Source: Zhengitettix transpicula (taxonomy: Eukaryota > Arthropoda > Insecta > Orthoptera > Tetrigidae). Taken from it: DNA of 64,000 bases. The notes beneath the pieces were generated by a model. The model saw only the letters and a program-made list of their open reading frames with translations, did no database searches and was not told where the DNA came from. The DNA lies in the NCBI GenBank assembly GCA_037074705.1, contig CM073591.1, positions 80,396,532 through 80,460,531 on the forward strand, written 5' to 3'. Positions within the stretch are counted from its first letter, which is position 1, and each line of letters opens with the position of its first letter. A program made the position numbers and the translations under genes. Of this stretch, positions 47,680 through 58,674 are shown piece by piece.

Positions 47680-48700
47680 TCCCTCTATCTGTGCCACCTG
47701 CCTTCATTCGTGGCAACTGCTATAGTTTACAATTTTACTTCTATAATTGTGTGTTAATACGCAGGTTCTTGTCATTTCTCTTAAAGAGTAAGAGTTAGAT
47801 TTTCTCCTACCACTACCTTTTATTATAAGTTCATTAAATGTCCAAAAATATCTTTGAGTTGTTTCGCTAAACATGGAAAACAAAGAAATCTGAGATTTTC
47901 GTATGCTTCCAGGAGTGCGTTCGACGTTCCACCAATTTTTTTGTGTGGGAAAAATTCTTAAAAATATGCTACGATCTCACTATAATGCAGCGATTTAAAA
48001 GAACGTATTTGAATAATTATACTTTCCCTACTGCTTTGCTTTCCCATTTTCAACAGTCGGGTACTTATCGGTCATTGTCAACACTGTTTTCAAGCTTGTA
48101 AACACAGCCTCATGTTACTGAGAGTCAAAACTGATTGACGACACTTTTTCACGAAACATAAGTATCCAGCAAGCGAAAATTTATGTTCTCCCGATTTCAA
48201 GTGACTTCTATGTTGCACAAAAACTAACGTAATTACTGGTATGTCTGAAAAACCAAATAACGACAGTTTCAATTTAAAATATTAATTCGGTTAGGAGCTG
48301 TAGTAGTAAAGTTGTATTCAACTATACAAATCAGATACCAAATAGTAACGTTATTCTAAGAATCAACATTCTTACCTCTTAATTCAATTAAAATCACTAA
48401 AACTCCACAATTAGTTATACTATATTTGTACTTATACATTCTGAAGGACGATCACGTGTACGATATTGAAGTAAGCACTTCCAACGTATCTTCAAGTAGC
48501 TTCAACTTTCAAAGATCTTAGTTGAACATTATTTCTTTAATTTTGTAGTTTCAATTTATTAAATCTACAGCTTAATATTTGTCTAAATCGTTTCCTTCAT
48601 TTCTATCTTTAACATTTTTTTTTATTAAGATTGTTTATAGTCGCTTAAATATGCAGGTCGTTAGCTACTTCTATACAATAAATTACATTCTTTCTGTAAG
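47680..48700. other. AT-rich sequence, nothing recognised
   Basis: One unassigned minus-strand frame (48090-48272); no repeat or RNA gene seen. Confidence 0.35.
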
Positions 48701-48710
48701 TTGTGCTTTT

Positions 48711-49040
48711 CTTCCATTGGAACAGTCAGCCAGCTAGCTGCCTGGCACGGAGAAGGGGATGCTGCGTCCCCACAGGAAAACCCTCTCTCATCATCGGAAG
48801 GGAGTGGGACAAGTACCAAATACCCGACCTACCTGATGCAGGTTTTTGTAGGGTTTGTCCTGTATTAGTTTTAGACGAATGCCGGAAAGTATCATTAAAC
48901 CATAGCCCGGGAGCCCTAGTTAACCCTTGGCTACCTTCCTCTACCCTTCCGCGTTCCCCCTTGCAAATCCCTTACTATGCTATTAAAGGGGAGTTACAAC
49001 CCCGTGGATTACACTCATGTAGCCTGATACTAAAAAAAAT
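48711..49040 (+). mobile_element. R1 retroposon, 5'-truncated copy C
   Basis: Begins inside the element (CATTGGAACAGTCAGCCAGC) and runs to CTCATGTAGCCTGATACTAAAAAAAA. It carries GGGAGTGGGACAAGTACCAA, CCTACCTGATGCAGGTTTTT and GAGCCCTAGTTAACCCTTGG. A 155-codon frame (48703-49170) stays open through it and into the flank, but the frames are not conserved between copies, so it is not a gene. The 5' truncation with an intact tail supports reverse transcription from the 3' end. Confidence 0.75.
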
Positions 49041-49049
49041 TACCATTCT

Positions 49050-49545
49050 TTACATTAAAATACATTTTTGTTACAAATATTACCGTGCCATACATTTAAC
49101 TTTTTACAATTCGTTGAATATATTGATCTTCTCTAAAAAAACATCATGGCTTGTATTTTATTTCGATTAATATGACGTCCGCTATTTTTAATTTTAATCT
49201 GTTATTTTTCTTATATGATCTTAATATCAAAAGATTTTTTCAGTGCTTGGATTAGAAAATAATGACTCTATTTTTGGGTTTAAGGCTTAATCTGCGATTA
49301 TAAATTCCAAAGTATAATAAATGTAGCCATTTTGACAGTTAATATGAGGTATTTGATAAACTAAGTTTTATTAATTAATCTTCCAATTTTTTGCATTAAA
49401 TTTGTGTAGAATATCACTCAAGGAGTCAAAAGTTCCTAACTAATTAAATATTTTAAAAACAGACAGTTATTTGGTTTTGTGTAACAATTTTGATAAACCG
49501 TCATATTACTTCGCTTCAGGGAAAAAAAGAATAGAATTTTGTATC
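49050..49545. other. AT-rich sequence, nothing recognised
   Basis: Follows R1 copy C; no frame or shared repeat seen. Confidence 0.4.
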
Positions 49546-49599
49546 CGGCAACTCTCCTTGTGGTCTCTATAGTCGCTGTTTCGCTTCACGTGTTTATAG

Positions 49600-49815
49600 A
49601 AGAGTATGTGACGTGGATCATTGACGTATGAGAGGACACTTCAGGTTATTCTTTTCCAATGTCAGGGGGGGAACACCTCAATTATCTTTCTACAGTTAAC
49701 GTACTTAAAAGAGGTGTCACGTCGAAATGGAGATGTAATTGGGTGATCACCCTTGCCCCGCAGTCTCCCGCTGCTTTACAGTTAAAACTTCCCCGACGTC
49801 ACGGGAGTCACGTAG
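49600..49815. promoter_or_regulatory. Candidate CRE/bZIP-site cluster
   Basis: Five ACGT-core sites lie within about 210 bp: TGTGACGTGG, TTGACGTATG, TGTCACGTCG, CGACGTCACGG and GTCACGTAG. A perfect 12-bp palindrome, GGGTGATCACCC (49741-49752), lies among them. Such sites bind CREB/ATF-type factors. The sequence is GC-richer and non-repetitive. No gene is tied to it. Confidence 0.3.
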
Positions 49816-49897
49816 TCGTGTATTAGCACTGTCGAGGCAATTATTTTGCTATATGGACGAGCGACATATTTGAATATTTACGAGCGTCGCCTCTTGA

Positions 49898-49916
49898 CAT
49901 GCAGAGTTTCTGCATG
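49898..49916. other. Perfect hairpin CATGCAGA/TCTGCATG
   Basis: An 8-bp stem with a GTT loop in the GC-rich block next to the CRE-like cluster. Confidence 0.7.
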
Positions 49917-49919
49917 ACG

Positions 49920-50500
49920 GGACCGCGGAGGACTCTTGAGCGGTGATTAAATTCTTTCCAGCAGGCTGTCACAACACTCGCAATCACGTCGCCCCAGGAG
50001 ACCTGGAATTGGCTGGAGGAGTCTGGACGATTAGCATGACACAGCTACCGGCGCGAGCAGCCGAGCGTGATTCCTGTGGAAGAGAAGCGAAGGGGGAATT
50101 ATCCGGGTGACGGCCGTCCAGATGGCCGGGCGTCTCGGTCTTTGACAAATAGACGCTACCCAAAGCACAATGGCAGCAACTGTCCCGAGAAAACGCCTCG
50201 TCTTCGCTTCCGCGGGAACGACATCTGTGCTCGCTGAAATGGTGACGGCCTTCCTGACGTGAATGGCTCATTATGACTTCCGTTACAGAAATTACGACGG
50301 CAACTCTTGGAAACAAGCCGGATTTTATCCATGGAACTACGCTTGCTAAGCCCATCCAGCTGTAATCGACATAAGTTAGTCAAGTACTCTCGCGGTCTAT
50401 TTAAAAAAAATACGCGTGCTTCGGCTAGGGAACATGTATAACAAAAATATATCGTAAAATACGACTTACTACGACAATTGTGGAAAAATAAACACACAAG
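49920..50500. other. GC-rich block with a 123-codon minus-strand frame
   Basis: Frames of 123 codons (49984-50355) and 113 codons (50156-50497), both on the minus strand, overlap in different phases. Neither shows a domain I know. CpG steps are frequent. Together with the CRE-like cluster this may be a promoter-type or conserved non-coding segment, or contain an exon. Confidence 0.25.
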
Positions 50501-50504
50501 TATA

Positions 50505-51220
50505 TTTAGTGTATCTAATTCATTGCAGTTAATACTTCATTTGCGATTCGTACGGGACACATGGATAATACTAAACTTAAAGTGTTATTAACTCAATGGT
50601 AATGTAAATATTTTTTTTTGTCAATAAGTATCAATGTTATTTCAAAAAAGAGTGTTATTACCCATTGAAGATTCAGTAATCCGTAGTCAATTATTCGAAA
50701 CACTCTATGTTTCAAAACCATCAGTATGAATACATATTAATGCTATAATGATGAGCCGTTTTTAATTTTATCACGTTCAAATTTTCAACACATTAAAGTT
50801 TCATAGATTAATATATTCACCCACCTGTCCTCTGAGAACTTGGCGACGTTTTGAATTTTTACCAGTCCCTAATCTGCTCCAACGTACGATTATTTATTTT
50901 ACTCCCGTCCTTTAAGCAAGTTTTGTAAATTCAATTTTTATCTAGTCCAGAAATTTAATTCTTGTCTCGCCATGTAATGCTTTCTTCGGTTTTAAACACG
51001 CAAGGTATTTTAATACGCATTATAAATATTTTTTACATAAAGTACGCGATGATTTAAGGTCTCTCTTCAGCACTTTCCTTCCTTACACAATTATTCCTAT
51101 AACCTGTACTATATTTCAAGGCTATTACCAAATTAGCCATTATTGTAAATATGCGAGTAGAAAGTCTATGGTGCGCTTTTAGTTATCGATTCGTTACCAA
51201 ATATTTTTTATAACTGTTGC
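50505..51220. other. AT-rich sequence, nothing recognised
   Basis: No frame, RNA gene or shared repeat was recognised. Confidence 0.4.
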
Positions 51221-51225
51221 CTAAA

Positions 51226-51720
51226 TTACTGCCTGGAAGCATGGAAATGTGGCTTGCCGGAGTCGAGCAGCAGACACAAGACAATGGCGGGGTGGATTGG
51301 AAAATCCGCAAGTCCCGCAAGCAAGGTCAGGGTCGGCCAAGGAAGGGGTAGATGACCGGGAGGGTATGGCCCTAAAATAGATGGAAGTGGGTCACGTGTG
51401 CACAAGGACCAACCAGGAGAGAGGGATTTTGAGGAGGCAGAGAAAGAAGTCTGCGAACACGGGGAGATGAATTTGGACCGTCGGTGAGAGTGGTCAGGGA
51501 GAGTTGATCCTGAAAGATTTTGGTTTTGCACGTGGGTCTCCGGTCTTCTGCGAATGCTGCGGAGAGAGAGAGAGTCGCCAACGGGAGTCGACCCTGTCCG
51601 AGCTGCAGACCTGGGAAGTCGCATTCCATGCTTCCGGGTATCGCGTCGGTTTGCCACGAGGAGAACCACGGTTAATCTTGAGAAAGGGAGGGGGTTACAT
51701 GCATCCCTGGCAGGCTGGAG
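51226..51720. other. GC-rich, purine-rich block, frames open on both strands
   Basis: A 147-codon minus-strand frame (51226-51669) overlaps an 85-codon minus frame and 88- and 64-codon plus frames. The plus strand is G/A-rich (GAGAGAGAGAG near 51560). No domain is recognisable, so I do not choose one of them as a gene. Confidence 0.25.
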
Positions 51721-51729
51721 AGCTTTCGT

Positions 51730-52320
51730 TTTATATAAATTCTCATAAAATGAATTCTTGTTTTTATTAACTAAATATTATATTTCCCTTTGCTGCAAGA
51801 ACAATTCTTGCAGGTGGCGCCCAAAAAATCGCATATCATTAGTTAATTTGACTTTTAGCTCACCACAAGTCCCCTGCTTGTCGTATCCCAACTACACTTC
51901 TCCTGGGTTTCACGGTATCTAAACAGTTCCATTTTTGTCGATTCAACGGTCACATTTTTCTTTCCAATTATTTTTTACGTCCAATGTTCCGAAAAACATC
52001 TGGTTCAGTATTTAACGTCTTCAATTATTTATAGCTCCGCTGTAGACCTTTAACGGCGCACATTTTATTTGAAACCATATCATATGATATATGTTTCCTC
52101 ATATTAAGTTTGCTCATTCTGCTACACCTCTGTATTTAATATTCTCTAAGATGTCACTATTCGTTCGGGTACCGGTTCCATACATATAACAAAAAAACCT
52201 TGTTGGGTATTAATTTGACAATTGTGTATACCTATAACAATAGGATTTTTTGTCGGTTCTGAATGCAGACGATAGAAATGAAACTGGAAGCGGTGAATAT
52301 AACACAACATAATTGTTATA
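51730..52320. other. AT-rich sequence, nothing recognised
   Basis: One 67-codon minus-strand frame (52146-52349) is unassigned. Confidence 0.35.
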
Positions 52321-52322
52321 GT

Positions 52323-52452
52323 GACCCAGTTTATTGTCTTTCTGTACATTTACTACCCCCACCCCGTGCGCCGCCAATTGAATTCAGAAAGCGCCTACAG
52401 CTTGACCGCGTTATATAGGTGTCGTGTACGTGTTTATTCCACGCTGCTTCCC
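52323..52452 (+). repeat. Dispersed repeat Y, copy 2
   Basis: Partner of 47511-47671, in the same orientation, with the conserved CTTGACCGCGTTATA block and no microsatellite expansion. Confidence 0.6.
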
Positions 52453-52459
52453 GTACCAC

Positions 52460-52900
52460 AGCCTCTGCGTCTGACGCGTGTTATGGACAAGGTAGAAGTA
52501 ACAATTAAGATAATCGGTCTCTTCACGGCCTAAACATGACATACTGGACCTAATTGGTTCTATCCGAACTCTATACCGTTCTTTTTCTGCACGTTGAAAT
52601 TACTACTTGCATTATTTTACTTCTAATTATTTCATTGTGTTCATTTTTCTTCAGATTCTCTCGTTTCTTTTACGAAAGCGTCGAGAAAAATAAACCAAAT
52701 ATCTTGTAATTCGTCAAGTTATAAATGCGTGTCAAAATATGACGTTATACTGTACTTTGCTGAATAAAGAGAATGTCATGGTTCTTTAACAATTTTCTCG
52801 CAACATTTTCTTGTGAATTAATAGTTACCGGTTTGTGTTAAAAATATGAAATATAAAACGTTTGTGTCAAAAGTATACTAATTAGATAAATAAGTATTCA
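52460..52900. other. AT-rich sequence, nothing recognised
   Basis: No frame or structure was recognised. Confidence 0.4.
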
Positions 52901-52909
52901 AATAAAAGT

Positions 52910-53030
52910 CAAAAATAAGTGCTAAATACAATTTTTCTTCAATCCTTGTTGCTTTTGTCAGGTGATTGAAAAAGCGCACACCGCACAAACCAGGTTGGGA
53001 GGTATTTAAATTAGCACTTATTTTTGTCTC
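52910..53030. repeat. Inverted repeat enclosing a decayed PLE-end-like motif
   Basis: CAAAAATAAGTGCTAA (from about 52910) pairs with TTAGCACTTATTTTTG (to about 53027), with about 80 bp between. Inside, the minus strand reads CACCTGACAAAAGCAACAAG and then GATTGAAG, which aligns with the P1/P2 core CACCTGACGAAAGGGACAAG but has lost the stem and the GAAAC box. Confidence 0.5.
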
Positions 53031-53039
53031 CTATTTAGC

Positions 53040-54780
53040 ATTATTTAACTAATCAGTATACTCGTACAAAAGCATTATTTTTGTCTGTTTATATTTTTTA
53101 AGTGTTCTTTCCCCGTTGTGTGTTTCTGTGTGGCGAACGATTTGCATATAACAATAAAACAGTAAAACGTCCCATTGTCCCAAACCACCACACCTTTACA
53201 AGCAAAGGGCTAAAAAACGGTATATTTTTAACCGAAACAGAGTATGTATGATCACATCCATTCGGGAAAGGGATTATATCCGGAATTTATTATTTTCGGG
53301 AAAAGGACGGAAGAAGTTTCCTGTAATTAGTCAAATTGATTGCTCAAAACAGCGGATGATATCCGGTAAAACGAAAGTTTAGCTTATGATCTGGTCTACA
53401 TTACTTCATAATTCATAACATATTAAACGGCAGGAAGGTGGGGTTAGGGAAATTACATCATCTGGACACTAAACGCCAGAGGTCAACACAAGAATAGAGC
53501 CTCGATGGAATGATTCTGAATAAAATTTACAAATATTAAAATATTTAAAGTCACGAGAAACAAAGTCTCTGGATTCGAAACATTGATGATAAACAGTACG
53601 ATTATGCAAGAAAAACATGGAAAAACGAAATTCTTGGCAAGTAAGATTGCAAATAAGATGCTGTGCATTATATGTCAGTGGGGAGGATTTGTTAGGAAAG
53701 TAAACCAGACTAGATGGTTAACCGTAGGTTAATACTGGGTTAGCGTTCGGCAAAAAATATTTGTTCTCGGAATCTGCTATTAATAGAATCGTATTTTGGT
53801 ATAATTTATTCATTAACGCGTTGCTTATAATTCAGTTTCAGTATAAATTTTTTTAATGAAAACTCGCTTACCTGTTGGCTCTATAATAATTGTCTTCTCG
53901 CTTACTATTTCCTAATAAAACGAATTTTTATTGTGTACCCATACAATGCCTCTTAAAAGACAGAATTTAATTAGGCTGACTGAATTTTTGGTTCTAACCT
54001 TTGCTATTACAATTTAAGTTAACCTAAAAGCTCCAGAGAGAAACCCGTTTCACTGTAAAGCGAACAGGATCCCTGTCGAACCAGTTTTTTGATCGTTCAC
54101 CATTTTGTCTCTGGATAGCGGATGGAAGTTTAATTTCTGTAAAAACATATATATTCTCACTGTTCTGCATAACAACGAAAAAAAGTTGTATCGGTCCAAC
54201 TGTTTTCACGTGATAAGAAGAAAGACACAGACGGTCAGGTAATTAGATAGAAACGTTATCGGATCCCCTAATGCAAAAAAACGTAAAACCATTCGATTCT
54301 AAGAAATAGACGAAAGTATTCAAATGTATATTAGCAAAGAAAACTGGATTTTGCGTCGTCATGACAGACTAAGCGGGCGTTTATGTGGCGCTGAATTTGG
54401 GAAGGGAGCAAGGAATAATTCGATGAAATTAAGACAAGAATGAGAATAATGAAGAGAAGAAAGTATAGAGAATAGTAATACTTTTAGAACAAGAAGAGAG
54501 AGTGCTGAAATCGCTCCTAAGGTATTGTTAATTAAATTTAATTCCTAGTATACTAATTAAATAAATTGATGTATTACTACAGTTAAACTTGGCCGAGACA
54601 TTTACAAATTAGGTTCGAAATATTAATTATAGAATTAGTCATCCTGGCAGGTGGACAAAGTTTTACTTCGATCGTGGAAACAAAAACTAAACCATTTCAA
54701 GCCAAAACGACGCAGTAGTCTCCTAATGCGCACGCTAATATATTCTCTGCAATTCCCTCATTAGTCTCTGCTCTCATATG
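53040..54780. other. AT-rich sequence, nothing recognised
   Basis: Two unassigned minus-strand frames (53483-53668, 54024-54209) only. Confidence 0.35.
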
Positions 54781-55050
54781 GGAATTTTATAACCCTTGAG
54801 TTAAAGTAATGAAGGCTATCGATGGCTTGTTACCGGTGTTCTCCGGGAATAATATACCCAAGGGGCGTTTTCCATAAATCATCTGTAATGACGTCACTGC
54901 AGAAACTCGATCTCGTCGGCCATTATGACAGGCGCCATATTGCAGCCAGTTATTTCTTCCCTCGCCCCTAAAAAACAACACTCCGACGGGGAGGGTTGAG
55001 GGTGCTAGGGCTAATGCGTCATTGTCGTGCGACAGTTGCAACCCCCAACT

Positions 55051-55062
55051 CCCCCCCCCCCC
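55051..55062. repeat. (C)12 homopolymer
   Basis: Twelve consecutive C, flanked by further short C-runs on both sides. Confidence 0.95.
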
Positions 55063-55244
55063 AACCCCACCTTTCCTCCAAGCCAAATTAACTTCGCTGT
55101 TAAAGTAGGGAGGTCAACGATCCCCCCCGAAACACACTGTCCAGGAAGAGTTTAATTCGGATGATCAGTGAAGCACGCGTTTGGGGAGATATCTAATTTG
55201 TGTAATGGACAGACCTTTTAACGCTCCGTGAACTAAGGGAAGTT

Positions 55245-55258
55245 GGGGGGGGGGGGGG
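55245..55258. repeat. (G)14 homopolymer
   Basis: Fourteen consecutive G, able to pair with the C-run about 180 bp to the left or to form a quadruplex. Confidence 0.95.
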
Positions 55259-55409
55259 CGCGGTTGTATTTGTATATTCAAAGCCGTTGTTTTCGGGCCT
55301 GAGGCGGCATTTGCTTGCCATTGTCAGGACGACAAATGTGAACGGGACCAAATGGTACCTTGATCGTCGAAGCGTGAAAACGTATGCGAATTCTTTCGAT
55401 TAGCATTGG

Positions 55410-57200
55410 TTATTCGCTTGGAAAATTAGAAAGAACTCCGCGAGTGCCTTACACATGTCCACTCGGAACCTCACCTCCTGTTACAATTGCGATTATCTGG
55501 ATGAAGATCTCTCCTAAAATTAGATATCAGATCTGATAGAAAAATATGGCCTACCCGTTCTTGGGAGGAACAACATTCTGACTATGACGCTGATGTTCCG
55601 CGAATTCTTCATGCTTCACGTTTTACACTATCAGTAAATAATGACAAAAAATAAAATACAGTTTACACAAATTTAGGGTCTTATCTTTCAGATTTGAAAT
55701 TATAAATTGAAATGATTTATAATAGTAATTTAGTAAAATATTCAGTTTCAGTAACAACAGGAAAATTAAATGATTAAAAGATCAATGTACTTTATACAAG
55801 AACAATATTTCCTAAACTGTGCGTTATAAAACATTGCAACAGGAAACTGAATTTTAAGGCTATAAGTATTCAGCATTTGTTAACAAGCATTTTCACTGCA
55901 CAAAAGTTTAAAGTTGTGTTTCGTCAGGGTTCAGTCCGTAATTTGCAACAACGTCTCCATGGCTTGTGCTGTAATTTTCTCTACATTAAAAAATTCTCAT
56001 GACCCTATAATTCGCACTGGATTGAAATATCTGCCATTAAATCATTGAAAGAATTTTGTTTTACGTAGCTCCTATCCATCATATTTACATCACTGAATTT
56101 TTTCCAATAGAAATATTTTCCAATAGAAATATTTTCCATTATTTAATTTCATAGGGTGTCAACGCTTTGCATACAGTTTTTGGGTTCTCTAACATTTGTT
56201 GATATGTTCTCCATGTTTTTTTATCTCGTTACTTACAATTCATCGTTCCAGTTTCAACAATTTTTTTTAAATTCTGAGCCTTCGTTGCTCTTTATAGGCT
56301 ATGAAATTTTCTCACCTACTCTTGCGAAAAGATATTTTTTCCCCGTAAAAAGAAAAATGTATAGCTGAATTTTGAGTTCTATGTCTTTCAAACTGTGGAT
56401 GAAATTTAGGATTGCCTCAAAGTTATTTAGCGCTTCATGGAAAACCCCGTTCAGCCATTTTTCTGTAAATCGAGAAAAATTTGTATCAAAGCAGTATAAC
56501 GCACGTTTTGTCTTCAAATGGGCGATGGTAGTTGGAACATCGCCCAAAACAAACTCACGACTGTGAATAAAAAAGAAAAAGGTTTTTAATCAAATTGGAT
56601 CCAACCGTTTTCGTGATCAAAGCTAACAAGCCTGAGAGATCTTCTTCTTCGGAAAACGTAAATATGTGATGGACTTCTCGTCAGGTAGGAAATTTAAAAG
56701 TAGAAAATAAACAATAAAAAACGTAAAGATGCAGTGGAGTACTGTCGTCTCGGGTTCGGCTGGGTAATATTTCGAACGCATGAGTAGTTAATGCGTTTAT
56801 TGATAAACTCGTAAGCAGGGTCGCTGATTTATAAATGGCTCCGCACGCGTCGCGGGTCGACGAGAAACTGATCCGAGTCTGACTGAAAGTATTTTGACCT
56901 GGATCGACGACTGTTAACGGACAATAGAGAACGGATCTACTGTTTCATAGGTTATCTAGAGGAGTATGAACTACCAGCCAAATGCATTCAGTTTACTAGA
57001 TTACGAGTAATTTGCAGATGTACATGCAGATTTCCATGTATCCTTAATGGAGGCTTAGCGTACACGTATTGCAAACTATTTATTATTCAGAGCGTGAAAA
57101 AATAGTCATTAAAGGTATAAAGTTTACCCGTTTTTTCTGGACAAATACTTTCCAGAATTTCGTCCGGTTTGATGTGGGCTTTGGTCAAGAAGTTGCGATG
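55410..57200. other. Unassigned sequence
   Basis: An 82-codon minus-strand frame (56299-56547) and a 64-codon plus-strand frame (56372-56566) overlap and are unrecognised. A 16-bp unit (TTTTCCAATAGAAATA) is duplicated in tandem at about 56100-56131. A TTCTCGTCAGGTAGG segment near 56680 carries a minus-strand CTGACGA without a following GAAAC box. Confidence 0.3.
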
Positions 57201-57205
57201 ATGGA

Positions 57206-57320
57206 CTGCCGCCGTATTCTTCACTTGAAGATGACGGCAGTGTCCGCCCAAAAAGCGTCGTGATTCTGACAATAATTTATTCATGACGATGACAGTGCTA
57301 CCAGTCGAAACACTGGACGT
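57206..57320 (+). ncRNA. Paired hammerhead-like motifs within an inverted repeat
   Basis: CTTGAAGA at about 57224-57231 leads into GACGG/CCG hairpin bases and CAAAAAGCGTCGTG, a decayed GAAACGTCGTG end. About 55 bp later TGACGA (57285-57290), GAC...GTC and GAAAC (57306-57310) repeat the layout. The first motif is also half of an inverted repeat: GACTGCCG...TCTTCA on its left pairs with TGAAGATGACGGCAGTGTC. A perfect CCAGT-CGAAAC-ACTGG hairpin overlaps the second motif. Confidence 0.4.
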
Positions 57321-57329
57321 TTTTCAAAG

Positions 57330-58000
57330 GACAGAGGAGGTAAAAGAAGTGAGCTTGTTTGTGGTATGAAGAACTGGATGGTAAGAGTGGCGCTTCTGAC
57401 AGTCGTACGTGCTGCGGTCAGATCTTCCAGTTTAGATAAGAGTTATTAATGTGACTTGTTTATTACTGTGAAGTGTTTCGTAGTCAACAAAAGTAGAGGA
57501 GCTGCACGTTCTGTGCTGAGAACAAACACTTAACTAAGCGGGCACATAGTCGTAAACAATTCATGAGGTATACGCCGTGTCAGCATCATACGTGTGCGAC
57601 CGGAGCAATATGTTCACTCCTCCATAGAGTATAGTGAAGATTCATTTCGGAGATCGAGGGTTCTCTTTCCTCACTAATCTCTTTATTAAGTGCTTCACTT
57701 TTTCGTTCTTCTAATGAAACAGTACCATACAATTTTAAACTTTAAGTTTCTGTATAGCACACACTTAAAGTTGTCTTTTATACATTTATGTTCATCTTAG
57801 TCTTTTAACTATACTCTAATTTCACTGTATTATGGTATAATAAATCTTCCATACGCATTATTCTTTCCTTCTCACGGAGTAATTGCTGTTCATTCTATTC
57901 ATTAAATTAAAGTTCAATTACTTCCTTCCATCCATTAGTTAATTTTTCTTGTAAATAAAGAAAGATAACGTCATGTAATTCCTACCGTACCATAATTATA
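57330..58000. other. Unassigned sequence
   Basis: No useful frame or repeat recognised. Confidence 0.4.
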
Positions 58001-58005
58001 TTTCT

Positions 58006-58666
58006 TACTAGCCTTGCACGTGTACTTATTTATTTAAACCCGAAAAAGTATTTCATTCTATATTAATCTTTAGTAAAGAAGTGATTTAACCTAAATGTTC
58101 CTAGTTCCGTATATACTTTCGAAAGGTAGTGCATTAATTTAACAACGGTAAAATACATTTAATTTCATTGTATTAGTCCCAACAATCATACATTTGAATT
58201 TCTTTACGAATAGAATACTTAAATATACTCCTTAAGTATTGCAGGATATAATTGTCCCTCAGTCTTCAGACATTTCGAAAGATTAAATTGATGAAATTCT
58301 TAGCTAGATTCATAATGTAAACAAATGGCCACCATATTGGAGTCACTAATATGGCGCGAAAATTAACTTACATTTTCCGCAAGGATAGTAAAGTATTCCG
58401 TTTTGTTTTTATTATCATTCAATATAGTGTTACTGAATAAAATTATAATTTTTTTCAATGAAAATATCTCTGCTTTATTTATACCGCAAAAATGAACTAT
58501 TTCCTTTGATCGTCGCGTAGTAACGTCTCCCCCCCCCCCCACGTTTCTTGTGTTTTAAATAATATACGTACAAAGTTTCGTTGCAATCTGTCCACGCGTT
58601 CAAATCTGCAAAAAAATTAACGTAAATACATACATACAAATATACATTGTTTTTTATTATATAGAT
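58006..58666 (+). mobile_element. Dispersed repeat X, copy 2
   Basis: Matches 22422-23030 in orientation and ends. It starts near CTAGCCTTGCACGTGTACTT and closes with TAAATACATACATACAAATA and TTTTTTATTATATAG. It is longer in its first third and carries a 12-C run (58529-58540) where copy 1 has TTTCTCTCGCGTGACGTC. Confidence 0.7.
58529..58540. repeat. (C)12 homopolymer
   Basis: Lies inside repeat X copy 2; absent from copy 1. Confidence 0.95.
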
Positions 58667-58674
58667 AAAAATAG

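Larger units (their letters stand above)
54787..55400. promoter_or_regulatory. GC-rich block with CRE site and G/C homopolymers
   Basis: Holds a perfect TGACGTCA (54889-54896), a GGCGCCATATTGC strip, a run of 12 C (55051-55062) and a run of 14 G (55245-55258). A 99-codon minus-strand frame (54787-55086) spans the C-run and is unrecognised. The CRE and CpG content suggest regulatory DNA, but no gene is attached. Confidence 0.25.

Noticed and set aside
47452..47798. Cys/Val- and His/Thr-rich ORFs
   Set aside because: The composition is produced by translating the GT microsatellite on each strand.
48703..49170. 155-codon ORF
   Set aside because: It runs through R1 copy C into flanking AT-rich DNA. 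The corresponding frame is interrupted in copies A and B, so it is a repeat-derived accident.
49984..50497. Protein-coding gene in the GC-rich block
   Set aside because: Two same-strand frames overlap in different phases and neither shows a domain; GC content alone can keep them open.
51226..51770. 147-codon minus-strand protein
   Set aside because: Four frames on both strands overlap in a purine-rich block and no motif favours any of them.
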